Shown here in pieces: positions 1 through 6,560 of a stretch of 8,071 nt of DNA. Origin of the DNA: Bacillota bacterium (GTDB lineage Bacteria; Bacillota; Limnochordia; Limnochordales; ZCTH02-B6); assembly GCA_003387805.1 (NCBI GenBank), contig QGSR01000079.1, forward strand, positions 1 to 8,071, written 5' to 3'. Every line of letters starts with the position of its first letter. The stretch's first letter is position 1. Position numbers and translations under genes: made by a program. The notes beneath the pieces are model-generated. The model did no database searches, was not told where the DNA came from, and worked only from the letters and a program-made list of their open reading frames with translations.

Positions 1-864
1 TGGGCCGCGGGCGGGGCGCTGCCGCTTGCCCAGACGCCGCCGGTGCCGCCCGAAGGACCACGGCCGGCTTCGTCGCTGCCCGCACAGCCCGTGCCTTCGG
101 TTCGGGAGGCCAGGCCGGTGCCGCCCGGAGGACCACGGCCGGTTCCCGCGCTGCCTGCCCAGTCCATGCCGTCGGTTCAGCAGCGCACGCCGCTGGCCGG
201 CCGCCGGCGGGTCATCGCCCGGCGCATGAGCGAGAGCGCGTTTACGGCCCCCCACGTCACGCTGACGACCGAGGCCGACGTCACCGAGCTGGTGCATCTG
301 CGCCGCACGCTCAACGAAGCCGACCGGGCCCGGGGCGGCCCCGGGATTTCGTATTTGGATCTCTTCATCGTCATCGCCGCCCGGGCTCTGGCACGCCACC
401 CGTACATGAACGCCCGGCTGGAGGGCGACGACATCGTCGTGGAGCCGGACGTGCACATCGGCATCGCCGTGGACCATCCGGACGGGCTGCTGGTGCCCGT
501 CATCCGGGACGTGCTGGACCTGAGCGTCGGCGCCGTGGCCCGGCGCCGGGCGGCCGTCGTCCAAGGGGCCCGGGGCGGCACGCTGACGCCCGACCAGCTG
601 GCCGGCGGCACGTTTACGATTACGAATCTCGGCGCCTACGACATCGACGGCTTCACGCCCATCATCAACCCGCCCCAGGCGGCGATTTTGGGCATGGGGC
701 GCATCGTGGAGAAGCCCGCCGTTTACCAGGGCCAGGTTTGCGTGCGGTCGATGATGACGCTCAGTTTGTCCTTTGACCATCGGATCGTGGACGGCGCGCC
801 CGCGGCGGCGTTTCTGCAGACGACGAAACGGCTGGCCGAGCAGCCTGCGCTGCTGCACTTGTGA
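1..864 (+). CDS. 2-oxoacid dehydrogenase E2 (dihydrolipoamide acyltransferase), 5'-truncated
   Basis: This is the C-terminal 287 residues of an E2 acyltransferase, the core enzyme that moves an acyl group from the lipoyl arm to CoA in pyruvate/acetoin-type dehydrogenase complexes. The frame is open from base 1, so the true start, the lipoyl domain and any E1/E3-binding domain lie upstream of the window. Window codons 1 to about 60 are a flexible Pro/Ala-rich linker with a repeat. From about codon 60 comes the complete catalytic domain. It includes ITNLGAYDIDGFTPIINPP, a conserved segment of the family, and the active-site motif HRIVDG with His260 and Asp264 (window codon numbers), expected to deprotonate CoA and stabilise the intermediate. 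It ends at LLHL-TGA. The downstream E1 genes support the assignment. The acyl substrate (pyruvate, acetoin or branched-chain) cannot be decided from this part. Confidence 0.93.
   Translation, partial: WAAGGALPLAQTPPVPPEGPRPASSLPAQPVPSVREARPVPPGGPRPVPALPAQSMPSVQQRTPLAGRRRVIARRMSESAFTAPHVTLTTEADVTELVHLRRTLNEADRARGGPGISYLDLFIVIAARALARHPYMNARLEGDDIVVEPDVHIGIAVDHPDGLLVPVIRDVLDLSVGAVARRRAAVVQGARGGTLTPDQLAGGTFTITNLGAYDIDGFTPIINPPQAAILGMGRIVEKPAVYQGQVCVRSMMTLSLSFDHRIVDGAPAAAFLQTTKRLAEQPALLHL
43..192 (+). repeat. 75-bp direct repeat within the E2 linker
   Basis: Two copies, beginning at 43 and 118, start with near-identical sequence (GTGCCGCCCGAAGGACCACG against GTGCCGCCCGGAGGACCACG) and stay clearly similar for about 60 bases. 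Both encode PPxGPRP followed by a LPAQ-x-PSV segment. A fainter related LPLAQTPP segment precedes the first copy. The period is 25 codons, so the frame is kept. E2 linkers are mobile Pro/Ala-rich hinges that tolerate length change, and this duplication probably lengthened one. Confidence 0.75.
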
Positions 865-869
865 CGGGG

Positions 870-1073
870 CGACCACGGGGCGCATGGCCGGCCGGGCCGA
901 AGGGGAGCGCCGCCGACCCCGGCCGGTGCATGGCACCGCAGCCGGGGGAAAGCGGGAGCGCCGCCGGCTCCGGCGGGTGCGTGGCACCGCAGGCCGGGCC
1001 GAACGGCAACGCCGTCAGCGCCGGCCGGTGCATGGCACCGCAGCCGGGGGAAACCGGGAGCGCCGCCGGCCCG
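870..1073 (+). repeat. 51-bp tandem repeat array between E2 and E1-alpha genes
   Basis: Three clear units begin at 921, 972 and 1023, with a more degenerate one at about 870-920. Units 921 and 1023 differ at one of their first 48 bases; the middle unit is more diverged. Each of the three contains a short inverted repeat: CGGTGC-ATG-GCACCG at 924-938 and 1026-1040, and GGTGC-GTG-GCACC at 976-988. The array fills most of the 269-bp gap between the E2 stop (864) and the E1-alpha start (1134). The period is 17 codons, so the frame of E1-alpha stays open through it (17-residue units around CMAPQPG, Cys- and Gly-rich). The repeat could therefore be an untranslated spacer or an N-terminal extension of E1-alpha starting at a GTG at 861. 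I favour untranslated, because the strong SD lies after it. Confidence 0.8.
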
Positions 1074-1118
1074 GCGCCCGGCGGCCCCGCCGCCGATTGG
1101 CGCGGAGGTTCGTTCACG

Positions 1119-1126
1119 AAAGGAGG
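1119..1126 (+). promoter_or_regulatory. Strong ribosome binding site deciding the E1-alpha TTG start
   Basis: AAAGGAGG lies 7 bases before TTG at 1134. The first ATG in frame, at 1143, is 16 bases away, too far for good initiation. This favours TTG 1134 over the GTG at 861 that overlaps the E2 stop, and over the ATG at 1143. Confidence 0.75.
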
Positions 1127-1133
1127 CGGACCC

Positions 1134-2126
1134 TTGTCGAACATGACTTCGCTGTCCGCGACCCGGGCGACGCTGCCCCGGGAGCGGCTGGTCCATATGT
1201 ACCGGCAAATGCGGCGCATCCGCCACTTCGAGGAAGCGGTGGATCGGCTGTTCCAGCAGGGGCTGATCTGGGGCACGTTCCACCTCTACATCGGGCAGGA
1301 GGCGTCGGCCGTGGGTGCCGTCGAGGCGCTGCGGCCCGACGACTACATTACCAGCACCCACCGGGGCCACGGGCACTGCATCGCCAAAGGCGCCTCGATT
1401 CCGCTGATGATGGCGGAGCTGCGGGGCAAAGAGACGGGCTATTGCCGGGGCCGGGGCGGGTCCATGCACATCGCCGACCTGGATACGGGCAACCTGGGCG
1501 CCAACGGCATCGTCGGCGGCGGCGTGCCTATCGCGGCCGGCGCGGCGCTGGCCATCAAGAAGAAGGGCACGGATCAAGTCGTCATGTGCTTTTTCGGCGA
1601 CGGCGCCATGCAGCAGGGCGCGTTCCACGAAGCCGTCAACTTCGCCTCCGTGTTCAAGCTGCCCGTGGTTTTCTTGTGCGAAAACAACCAGTACGCCATG
1701 TCCATGCCCGTGGAAAAGGGGCTGGGCAGCAACGACATCGCGGCCCGGGCGGCCTCCTACGGCATCCCCGGCGTTTCGGCGGACGGCAACGACGTGCTGG
1801 CCGTCTACGAAGCGGCGAAAGAGGCGGTGGAGCGGGCGCGCAACGGCGGCGGGCCGACGCTGCTGGAAACCCGCACCTACCGGCTGCGCGGACACTCCAA
1901 GAGCGACGCCAACCGTTACCGCACCCGGGAGGAAATTGAAGAGTGGCGCCGGCGCTGCCCCATCGAGCGGTTCGAGCGGTGGCTGGAAGCGCAGGGCGTC
2001 ATGGCGGCGGCCGACTTCGAAGCGGTCAAGGCGGAAGTGCTGCGGGAAATCGAGGACGCCATCGCCTTCGCCGAAGGGCAGCCGGACCCCGACCCGGCGC
2101 AGCTGGCGGACGGTGTGTACGCATGA
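1134..2126 (+). CDS. 2-oxoacid dehydrogenase E1 component, alpha subunit (acetoin/pyruvate dehydrogenase type)
   Basis: This is the alpha subunit of the thiamine diphosphate (ThDP)-dependent E1 heterotetramer, which decarboxylates or cleaves the 2-oxo substrate and transfers the acyl group to lipoyl-E2 in the cytoplasm. The product is 330 residues, normal for the family. Visible landmarks are the N-terminal [16 protein letters not shown] helix, STHRGHGH (His76 and His79) and the ThDP/Mg-binding motif GDG at 155-157. GDG is followed 26 residues later by NN at 184-185, matching the GDG-X26-NN rule. RGHSKSD near residue 254 is the active-site loop. The segments [22 protein letters not shown] and GANGIVGGG look most like acetoin dehydrogenase AcoA and Bacillota PdhA proteins. 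The start is TTG, chosen for its SD at 7 bases; the family N terminus fits. The stop overlaps the E1-beta start (ATGA), implying translational coupling. Function is firm; substrate is open. Confidence 0.93.
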   Translation: MSNMTSLSATRATLPRERLVHMYRQMRRIRHFEEAVDRLFQQGLIWGTFHLYIGQEASAVGAVEALRPDDYITSTHRGHGHCIAKGASIPLMMAELRGKETGYCRGRGGSMHIADLDTGNLGANGIVGGGVPIAAGAALAIKKKGTDQVVMCFFGDGAMQQGAFHEAVNFASVFKLPVVFLCENNQYAMSMPVEKGLGSNDIAARAASYGIPGVSADGNDVLAVYEAAKEAVERARNGGGPTLLETRTYRLRGHSKSDANRYRTREEIEEWRRRCPIERFERWLEAQGVMAAADFEAVKAEVLREIEDAIAFAEGQPDPDPAQLADGVYA

Positions 2127-3163
2127 AGGGGGCGGGCGCCGTGCGCAACGGCGAGGGCATGCGCGAACTGACGTACGCTCAGGCCATCCGGGAAGCGCTG
2201 GCAGAGGAAATGCGCCGCGACGACTCGGTATTCATCATGGGCGAAGACATCGGCGTGTACGGCGGCGCGTTCGGCGTCACCCTGGACCTGGTGCACGAAT
2301 TCGGCCCGGACAAAGTGATGGACACGCCCTTGTCCGAGGCGGCCATCATCGGCGCGGCCACGGGCGCCGCGGTGCTGGGCATGCGGCCCGTGGCGGAAGT
2401 GCAGTTTTCCGATTTTCTCACCATCGGCGCGGACCAGCTGGTCAACCAGGCGGCGAAAATGCGGTACATGTTCGGCGGCAAAGCGAAAGTGCCCATGGTG
2501 GTGCGCACGCCCCTGGGCTCGGGCACCGGCGCGGCGGCCCAGCATTCGCAGAGCCTGGAGACGTGGTTCATGCACATTCCCGGGCTGAAAGTGCTGGCGC
2601 CGGCCACGCCGTACGACGCCAAAGGGCTGCTGAAAAGCGCCATTCGCGACGACAATCCGGTGGTGTTTTTCGAGCACAAGCTGCTCTACCGCACGAAAGG
2701 GCACGTGCCCGCCGAGGAGTACACCGTGCCTATCGGCAAAGCGGCGGTGCGGCGGGAAGGCCGGGACGTGACCGTCATCGCCTCGTCCGTGATGGTGCTG
2801 CGCAGCCTGGCGGCGGCTGAAACGCTGGCCGCGGAAGGCATCGACGTGGAGGTCATCGATTTGCGCAGCCTCCGGCCGCTGGACACGGAAACGATCGTGA
2901 ACTCGGTGGTCGAAACGGGCCGGGCCGTGGTCGTGCACGAAGCCAACCGCTTCGCCGGTTTCGGCGGCGAGATCGCGGCCACCATCGTGGAAAGCGAAGC
3001 CTTTGACTTTCTCGACGCGCCCATCGTGCGGCTGGGCGGCAAAGACGTGCCCATTCCGTACAACCCGGTGCTGGAGCGGGCCGCGGTGCCGCAGGAGGAG
3101 GACATCGTTGCGGCTTGCCGGCGCCTCATGCAGGAGAGCCGGCGCTCCGGCGTGCGCCGATGA
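2123..3163 (+). CDS. 2-oxoacid dehydrogenase E1 component, beta subunit
   Basis: This is the beta subunit of the same E1 enzyme; alpha and beta together form the ThDP site. It has 346 residues with both expected parts. The N-terminal pyrimidine-binding part contains [25 protein letters not shown] (Glu41 is the likely cofactor-activating glutamate) and [16 protein letters not shown], then [22 protein letters not shown]. The C-terminal transketolase-like part contains [14 protein letters not shown] and [20 protein letters not shown]. The ATG at 2123 overlaps the alpha stop by four bases, suiting coupled translation. An internal ATG at 2159 (MRELTYAQ) matches where many relatives begin and is the alternative; its nearest GAGGG is only one base upstream, so I keep 2123. 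It ends 20 bases from the convergent PAP2 gene, with no clear terminator between them and no E3 gene following. Confidence 0.93.
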   Translation: MKGAGAVRNGEGMRELTYAQAIREALAEEMRRDDSVFIMGEDIGVYGGAFGVTLDLVHEFGPDKVMDTPLSEAAIIGAATGAAVLGMRPVAEVQFSDFLTIGADQLVNQAAKMRYMFGGKAKVPMVVRTPLGSGTGAAAQHSQSLETWFMHIPGLKVLAPATPYDAKGLLKSAIRDDNPVVFFEHKLLYRTKGHVPAEEYTVPIGKAAVRREGRDVTVIASSVMVLRSLAAAETLAAEGIDVEVIDLRSLRPLDTETIVNSVVETGRAVVVHEANRFAGFGGEIAATIVESEAFDFLDAPIVRLGGKDVPIPYNPVLERAAVPQEEDIVAACRRLMQESRRSGVRR

Positions 3164-3183
3164 CGGGCCGCGCGGCGCAAGCG

Positions 3184-4005
3184 TCAGTCGGCCTCGTGCC
3201 GGCTGGCCGTCCCGGCGTCGCCCTGATGGCCCGCCCTCTCGCCCGCAAACTGTTTCAGCACGGAATCGGCGGCCCACAGGCCGATGATGGCCCCGGCCGC
3301 CACGTCCGACGGCCAGTGGTTGCCCGTCTCCACCCGGGACCAGCCGGCCAGGGCGGCCAGCCCGTACCACAGCCAGCCCAGGTCCGGATACTGATGGGCC
3401 AGCACGTGGGCGACGCTGAAGGCCGTGGCCGTATGCCCGGACGGCATCGACACGCACGCGCCCAGGCCGAAGCGGTATTCGGCGCAGGCCGCGGGATTTT
3501 CAAGGGGCCGGGCGCGGGTGACCACCGCTTTCAGCGCGACGGCGGCCAAGCCGCTGCGCAGCGCCGCACGGCCCACCAGCTCGGCGGTTTCGGGATCGCG
3601 GGGCCACAGCGCCGCGGTCGCGGCCAGCGCCGTCAGCCCGTCGCCCAGGTGCGTGATGGTGCCGAAAAAGTCGGCGCGGGTCGGCGAGGACCCTGGCCGC
3701 ACGGCTTCGTAGAGCGCCTCGTCCAGGAGAGACGCGGCGCCGACGAGTCCCAGCGACAGGGCCAGGCGGCCGGCCGAAGACGGAAGGCGGTCCGTCTCCG
3801 AGTCCGCATCCTGGAGCGCTTCGAGCCCGGCCTCCTGCATCATGCGGGATGTTGGCTCCGCCGCCCGTGCGAGGTCCGGAACCGGCGCCGCGATGGCTGT
3901 CGCCGCCAAAGACAGGACGACAATCAGCGACACGAGCGCATTCAATAGGGAGCGACGCCGTGCGGCCGCGCCGCCGGTGGCATGTGGCGAGAAATTCCGG
4001 GTCAT
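3184..4005 (-). CDS. PAP2-superfamily phosphatase, exported or membrane-bound
   Basis: A 273-residue protein with the full three-part PAP2 (type 2 phosphatidic acid phosphatase/acid phosphatase) signature. This comprises K159-X6-R166-P167, PSGH at 188-191 and S223-R224-X5-H230-X3-D234. His191 is the expected nucleophile, forming the phospho-enzyme, with His230 assisting. The N terminus (RRRS then a hydrophobic run to about residue 40, ending AIAA) looks like a signal peptide or signal anchor, so catalysis is expected outside the membrane. Hydrophobic stretches near 81-100, 120-135, 150-162 and 210-250 fit the helical PAP2 core. Substrates in the superfamily range from undecaprenyl-PP and lipid phosphates to soluble phosphomonoesters, so none is assigned. 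The start is the ATG at 4005, just ahead of the signal peptide; no good SD precedes it. An in-frame ATG at 4101 would place a poor leader before the signal. Confidence 0.88.
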   Translation of the reverse strand: MTRNFSPHATGGAAARRRSLLNALVSLIVVLSLAATAIAAPVPDLARAAEPTSRMMQEAGLEALQDADSETDRLPSSAGRLALSLGLVGAASLLDEALYEAVRPGSSPTRADFFGTITHLGDGLTALAATAALWPRDPETAELVGRAALRSGLAAVALKAVVTRARPLENPAACAEYRFGLGACVSMPSGHTATAFSVAHVLAHQYPDLGWLWYGLAALAGWSRVETGNHWPSDVAAGAIIGLWAADSVLKQFAGERAGHQGDAGTASRHEAD

Positions 4006-4176
4006 GCCCAACAATATACGGGCCGCGGAGGCGATTTCCTTTATTCGGCAGTTGGCCGGGCGGATGCAGGAACCGGGGGCGGGACGGCGAATCGGGAGCA
4101 TACTCTACTAATGCGAAAAGTGCGTCCGGCGCGGCAAGCCCGCGGGGCCCGCGGCGGCGTCCAGGGGTGACGGGGA
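4006..4176. other. Divergent intergenic region between PAP2 phosphatase and zinc-ribbon gene
   Basis: This 171-bp spacer must hold promoters for both flanking genes. It is locally AT-richer around 4009-4018 and 4096-4117, but I cannot pair convincing -35 and -10 boxes. At 4140-4154 there is a near-perfect palindrome, CCGCGGG-G-CCCGCGG, lying just before the SD of the + strand gene. It could form a hairpin or be an operator, though such GC-only palindromes arise easily in this composition. AGGGGTGA at 4163-4170 is the ribosome binding site of the gene at 4177. Confidence 0.45.
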
Positions 4177-4719
4177 ATGGCTCGGCATGACGGCGAAGCA
4201 ATGGTCCATGAAACCGATAACGTGTTGCTGGCCGTCCTCTTCTGCCCCGACTGCGCGGGCGACGCGCCCCATCGCGTAGCATACTTCCGGGGCATGGTGA
4301 CCGAAACGGTGTGCACCGTCTGCGGGCGGGCGCTGGACGCGCCCGAGCGGCAGTGGGCCCAGCTGTGCGCCGAGTTCGGCGCAGGGCCGGCCGCGGGCGG
4401 CGTCCCGGAGGACGCCTTGGGCCGCCGGGAAGGCGCCTGCGCCGGCTCCCGCCACGGCGGCGTGCTGAGCCGCATCCCGATGCTGGCCGGGGCGGGTTTG
4501 CCGCTGGTTGACTTGGTGGCGAAGCTGCCCGCTTCGCGGCGGCGTCTGGGCGAGCTGGCCTTCCAGCTGCCCGTCCGGGCCATCACCAAGCCCGGGCGGC
4601 TGTGGCGGGAGGTGCGCCGCGACGGCGCGGGCGTGCTGCTGACCATGCCCCGGCGGGCCGCCACCAAGCCGGCGCGGCTCATGGCCGAGCTGGCCGGCGC
4701 CGGCCGGCGGGCGAAATAG
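4177..4719 (+). CDS. Small zinc-ribbon protein with repeated TKP motifs ('bh protein'-like)
   Basis: A 180-residue protein of unknown function. The N-terminal part carries CPDC (Cys23, Cys26) and CTVC (Cys46, Cys49), a four-cysteine zinc ribbon with 19 residues between the pairs. The C-terminal half has two copies of a motif 26 residues apart: LPVRAITKPGRLWREV (131-146) and MPRRAATKPARLMAEL (157-172). The combination of a ribbon followed by basic (L/M)P-x-R-xx-TKP-x-R repeats resembles a small family I recall in Bacillota annotated as 'bh protein', with no known role. A low-complexity Gly/Ala/Arg stretch (about 65-125) separates the parts. ATG 4177 is supported by AGGGGTGA six bases upstream; ATG 4201 is the alternative and lacks an SD. 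No signal peptide is visible. The metal site and basic repeats would suit nucleic acid or protein binding, but that is inference. Confidence 0.75.
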   Translation: MARHDGEAMVHETDNVLLAVLFCPDCAGDAPHRVAYFRGMVTETVCTVCGRALDAPERQWAQLCAEFGAGPAAGGVPEDALGRREGACAGSRHGGVLSRIPMLAGAGLPLVDLVAKLPASRRRLGELAFQLPVRAITKPGRLWREVRRDGAGVLLTMPRRAATKPARLMAELAGAGRRAK

Positions 4720-4751
4720 CGGGGCCCGATGACCCGGTCGCCGCGCCTGCG

Positions 4752-5282
4752 TCAGGACCGGCCGGCTTTGTCAGCCGCCTCGCCGACGTCGTCATCGGCG
4801 TCGCCGCCGTCCTCATCGGCCTCGGCGTCGTCCTCATCGGCCTCGTCATCGTCTTCATAGGCCTCGTCATCGTCTTCATAAACCTCGTCGTCGTACCCGC
4901 CTTCGGCCATTTCCTGCGCCCAGCGGCGAAACTCGGCCAGCTGGATCGCGTCCTCGATGTCCAGGTCGTGGACGCCGGCCAAAGACTCGACGTGGTGGCG
5001 GATTTCGTGCACCATCGTCTCCCACAGCTCGTCTTCCCACACTTCGAAGGGCTCGTCGGCGAACAGCGCGGCGAACGACCCGTAGTACAAGACGATGTAC
5101 CGGCCCAACCCGTAATGGTCCTCGACGTATTCGCCCAAAATGTACACGTCGGGCAGGTCCGGGTCGCGCTGCTCCGCCTCTTCGCTGATGATGATGCCGC
5201 CGGACAGACCTTCGAGAAACTGCGGCGGAATTTCGTCGTACAGCTCGTTGGCCAGTTCTTCGAATTCCTCGATGGTCAGCAT
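4752..5282 (-). CDS. Zincin-like metallopeptidase family protein with acidic repeat tail
   Basis: A 176-residue predicted cytoplasmic protein. The first 125 residues match the small bacterial zincin family (Zincin_1/DUF1025 type). It opens LTIEEFEELANELYDEIP and carries the metal-binding HExxH as HEIRHH (His92, Glu93, His96). The following ESLAGVHDLDIEDAIQLAEFRRWAQ stretch is typical of the subgroup and may supply the third ligand. Activity is not established for most members. From about residue 129 the chain becomes a highly acidic tail of seven-residue units (Y/D-E-D-x-x-x-A), ending DKAGRS, probably disordered and possibly cation-binding. The start is ATG 5282, with GGGAGG ending nine bases upstream; an in-frame ATG at 5303 would skip this SD. 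It converges on the zinc-ribbon gene with a 32-bp gap. Confidence 0.85.
   Translation of the reverse strand: MLTIEEFEELANELYDEIPPQFLEGLSGGIIISEEAEQRDPDLPDVYILGEYVEDHYGLGRYIVLYYGSFAALFADEPFEVWEDELWETMVHEIRHHVESLAGVHDLDIEDAIQLAEFRRWAQEMAEGGYDDEVYEDDDEAYEDDDEADEDDAEADEDGGDADDDVGEAADKAGRS
4776..4901 (-). repeat. Six-unit 21-bp tandem repeat encoding the acidic tail
   Basis: Six consecutive 21-bp units, at 4776, 4797, 4818, 4839, 4860 and 4881, encode the heptapeptides GYDDEV (preceded by G), YEDDDEA, YEDDDEA, DEDDAEA, DEDGGDA and DDDVGEA in protein order. Units 4839-4859 and 4860-4880 are identical in DNA; the outer ones are more diverged. The identical pair points to recent duplication by slippage or unequal exchange, always in whole codons. 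Confidence 0.85.
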
Positions 5283-5518
5283 GACCGTCCGCCTCCCGTG
5301 CACTGACGCTGCCCCCCGCCGCTCAGGACGCCGGCCCGGCCGGCCGCGGCGGGTCCAACGCTATGGTCGCCCGCGGCCGGCGCCGGTGTCAAGCCCGGGC
5401 CCGCCGTCGGAACATCCGCGTCTTGGCCGCGGGCGGCGACGACCGCTGTCGGTCCGTGGTATCATGGAGCCAGAGACGGCCGCCGGAGCGGCCGGCGAAG
5501 GCGAGGGGCAGATGCGGA
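5283..5518. other. Divergent intergenic region between metallopeptidase and unknown gene
   Basis: A 236-bp spacer that must contain both promoters. The clearest element is TATCAT at 5460-5465 on the + strand, a plausible -10 box about 54 bases before the start at 5519, with no convincing -35. At 5478-5493 an inverted repeat GGCCGC-CGGA-GCGGCC would form a hairpin in the leader of the + strand gene. GAGGGG at 5503-5508 is its likely ribosome binding site. On the minus strand GGGAGG at 5292-5297 serves the metallopeptidase. The rest is GC-rich sequence with no gene I can support. Confidence 0.4.
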
Positions 5519-6076
5519 ATGTCCATCGACGCGGGAAAGTGGACTTCGGACTGGTACGTGGCGCGTGAGATTTACGCCGCCTACGAAGACAGCCGCAAAG
5601 ACGAGCTGTGCATCATTTGCATCGGCGACCCGGCCACGCCGGGCGGATATCTGGTGAAGCCGGTGGGCGAGGCGCTGGCCGAGTACCACCCGAACGTGTT
5701 CGGCACCCTGGACAGGCCCGTGCACGAAGGCAATTGGCTGGAGCGCTGGGCCGAGCACGGCGAGACGTGGCGGTCTTGTTTCCAGATCGTGATCGCGCCG
5801 CGCGGCGGCGACGACAACGACATCGGCTTCATCGTTCCCAGCCGGGCGCCGTGGGTGCCCAAAACGCTGGGGCCCGACGCCCCGCAGCTGGGCCACATCG
5901 TCTTGTACGCGACGGTCTTCTTCGCAGGGCTGGAGGAAGCGGGCGTGCCGGCCAACCCGCACTTGGAAAAGCGGGCGGCCAAAGCCGCCGACGTGGTGGT
6001 CGACGGCGTCCTGCGCTTTTTCCACAAAATCGGCTACGACCACACGCAATACCAGGAGCGGGTCCTTAAGCGGTGA
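5519..6076 (+). CDS. Hypothetical protein, 185 residues, not recognised
   Basis: I do not recognise this family. The frame is convincing: codon third positions are G/C-rich, amino-acid use is that of a soluble globular protein, and ATG 5519 follows GAGGGG by ten bases. The sequence shows alternating hydrophobic and charged segments. Examples are LCIICIGDPATPGGYLVKP (about 30-48), CFQIVIAPRGGDDNDIGFIVPSRAPWVP (about 87-114) and a hydrophobic helix HIVLYATVFFAGLEEAGV (about 126-143). The C terminus is basic (YQERVLKR). There is no signal peptide, clear metal motif or nucleotide-binding loop. The frame stays open upstream to 5363, but that part is Arg-rich and lacks an SD, so I exclude it. It converges on csoR with a 54-bp gap. 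No function is proposed. Confidence 0.75.
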   Translation: MSIDAGKWTSDWYVAREIYAAYEDSRKDELCIICIGDPATPGGYLVKPVGEALAEYHPNVFGTLDRPVHEGNWLERWAEHGETWRSCFQIVIAPRGGDDNDIGFIVPSRAPWVPKTLGPDAPQLGHIVLYATVFFAGLEEAGVPANPHLEKRAAKAADVVVDGVLRFFHKIGYDHTQYQERVLKR

Positions 6077-6079
6077 AGA

Positions 6080-6096
6080 GGCGCCGCGCCGGCGCC
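6080..6096. other. GC-only inverted repeat between convergent genes
   Basis: GGCGCC at 6080-6085 and again at 6091-6096 can pair across a five-base loop, right after the stop of the unknown gene and before the end of csoR. There is no T-run on either strand, so it is not a standard intrinsic terminator. It may act as a transcription pause or transcript-end stabiliser, or simply reflect base composition. Confidence 0.3.
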
Positions 6097-6130
6097 GGGC
6101 GCCCCGCACCCGGCGTCCCGCCCCCGGGCG

Positions 6131-6520
6131 TCAGCGGATGAACTTGGAGATGACGTCCATCAGCTCGTCCACGGCTTCGTCGCCTTCGTGGCGCTCGATG
6201 GCCCGGGCGACGCAGCCTTTCGTGTGGTCTTTGAGCAGCATGAGCCCCACCCGGTCCAGGGCGGCGCGCACCGCCGCGATCTGAACCAAAATGTCGACGC
6301 AGTACTTGTCTTCGTCCACCATGCGCTGCAGGCCCCGCACCTGCCCTTCGATGCGGCGCAGGCGGCGCAGCAGCGCGTCTTTGTCCCGGCGCACGAACAT
6401 TTTGTTCATGGGCTCGTCCGGCGCCTCGCCCGGCGCCGGCGTGCGTTCCGCTTCAACGGGCGGCAGGCCTGCCGCTGCGTCCATATTCCGTTCCCGTGTC
6501 GTGTTGCCCGTGTCGTTCAT
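6131..6520 (-). CDS. csoR: Copper-sensing transcriptional repressor, CsoR/RcnR family
   Basis: A 129-residue all-helical DUF156-type repressor. These proteins bind operator DNA as tetramers and release it when Cu(I) binds. The core begins at about residue 48 (LLRRLRRIEGQVRGLQRMVDE). The Cu(I) ligands are all present with CsoR spacing: Cys74, His99 and Cys103 (25 and 4 residues apart). The second-shell Tyr73 and Glu119 sit at the positions of Tyr35 and Glu81 in Mycobacterium tuberculosis CsoR. This favours a copper sensor over the formaldehyde (FrmR) or nickel (RcnR) members. The first ~45 residues are a disordered Pro/Glu/Ala extension longer than usual. Start ATG 6520 has GAGGTG seven bases upstream; ATGs at 6484 and 6409 are alternatives with poorer sites. 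No copper pump (copA) or chaperone (copZ) is in the window. Autoregulation through the palindrome at 6561 is likely. Confidence 0.9.
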   Translation of the reverse strand: MNDTGNTTRERNMDAAAGLPPVEAERTPAPGEAPDEPMNKMFVRRDKDALLRRLRRIEGQVRGLQRMVDEDKYCVDILVQIAAVRAALDRVGLMLLKDHTKGCVARAIERHEGDEAVDELMDVISKFIR

Positions 6521-6560
6521 GGCTGTCCACCTCGGGCCGGGGCGCGCCGCCCCTCCCCAT

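Noticed and set aside
921..1040. Possible CRISPR-like array
   Set aside because: Units are directly adjacent with no variable spacers and drift along their whole length, so this is a simple tandem repeat.
861..1133. N-terminal extension of E1-alpha from GTG 861 through the 51-bp repeats
   Set aside because: The frame is open and overlaps the E2 stop, but AAAGGAGG sits seven bases before TTG 1134 and the family N terminus begins just there. Kept only as an alternative.
1916..3457. Long minus-strand open frame (513 codons) opposite E1-beta, and a similar one at 723-1895 opposite E2/E1-alpha
   Set aside because: The + strand frames encode clear E1 and E2 enzymes. The antisense frames are Arg/His/Ala-rich with no family motif, as expected where G/C-rich third positions suppress stop codons.
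3500..4282. Second minus-strand frame of 260 codons over the PAP2 gene
   Set aside because: It is Arg/Gly/Pro-rich without motifs, while the competing frame carries all three PAP2 motifs and a signal peptide.
4602..5306. + strand frame with a hydrophobic repeat (VLIGLVIVFIGLVIVFI) that looks like a membrane segment
   Set aside because: It is the antisense reading of the GAx-rich codons for the acidic tail of the metallopeptidase. The HExxH protein on the minus strand has the SD and family match.
5140..5568. + strand frame of 142 codons across the start of the unknown gene
   Set aside because: It is mostly antisense to the metallopeptidase and ends shortly into the real gene; its Arg/Ser/Pro-rich composition shows no protein-like pattern.
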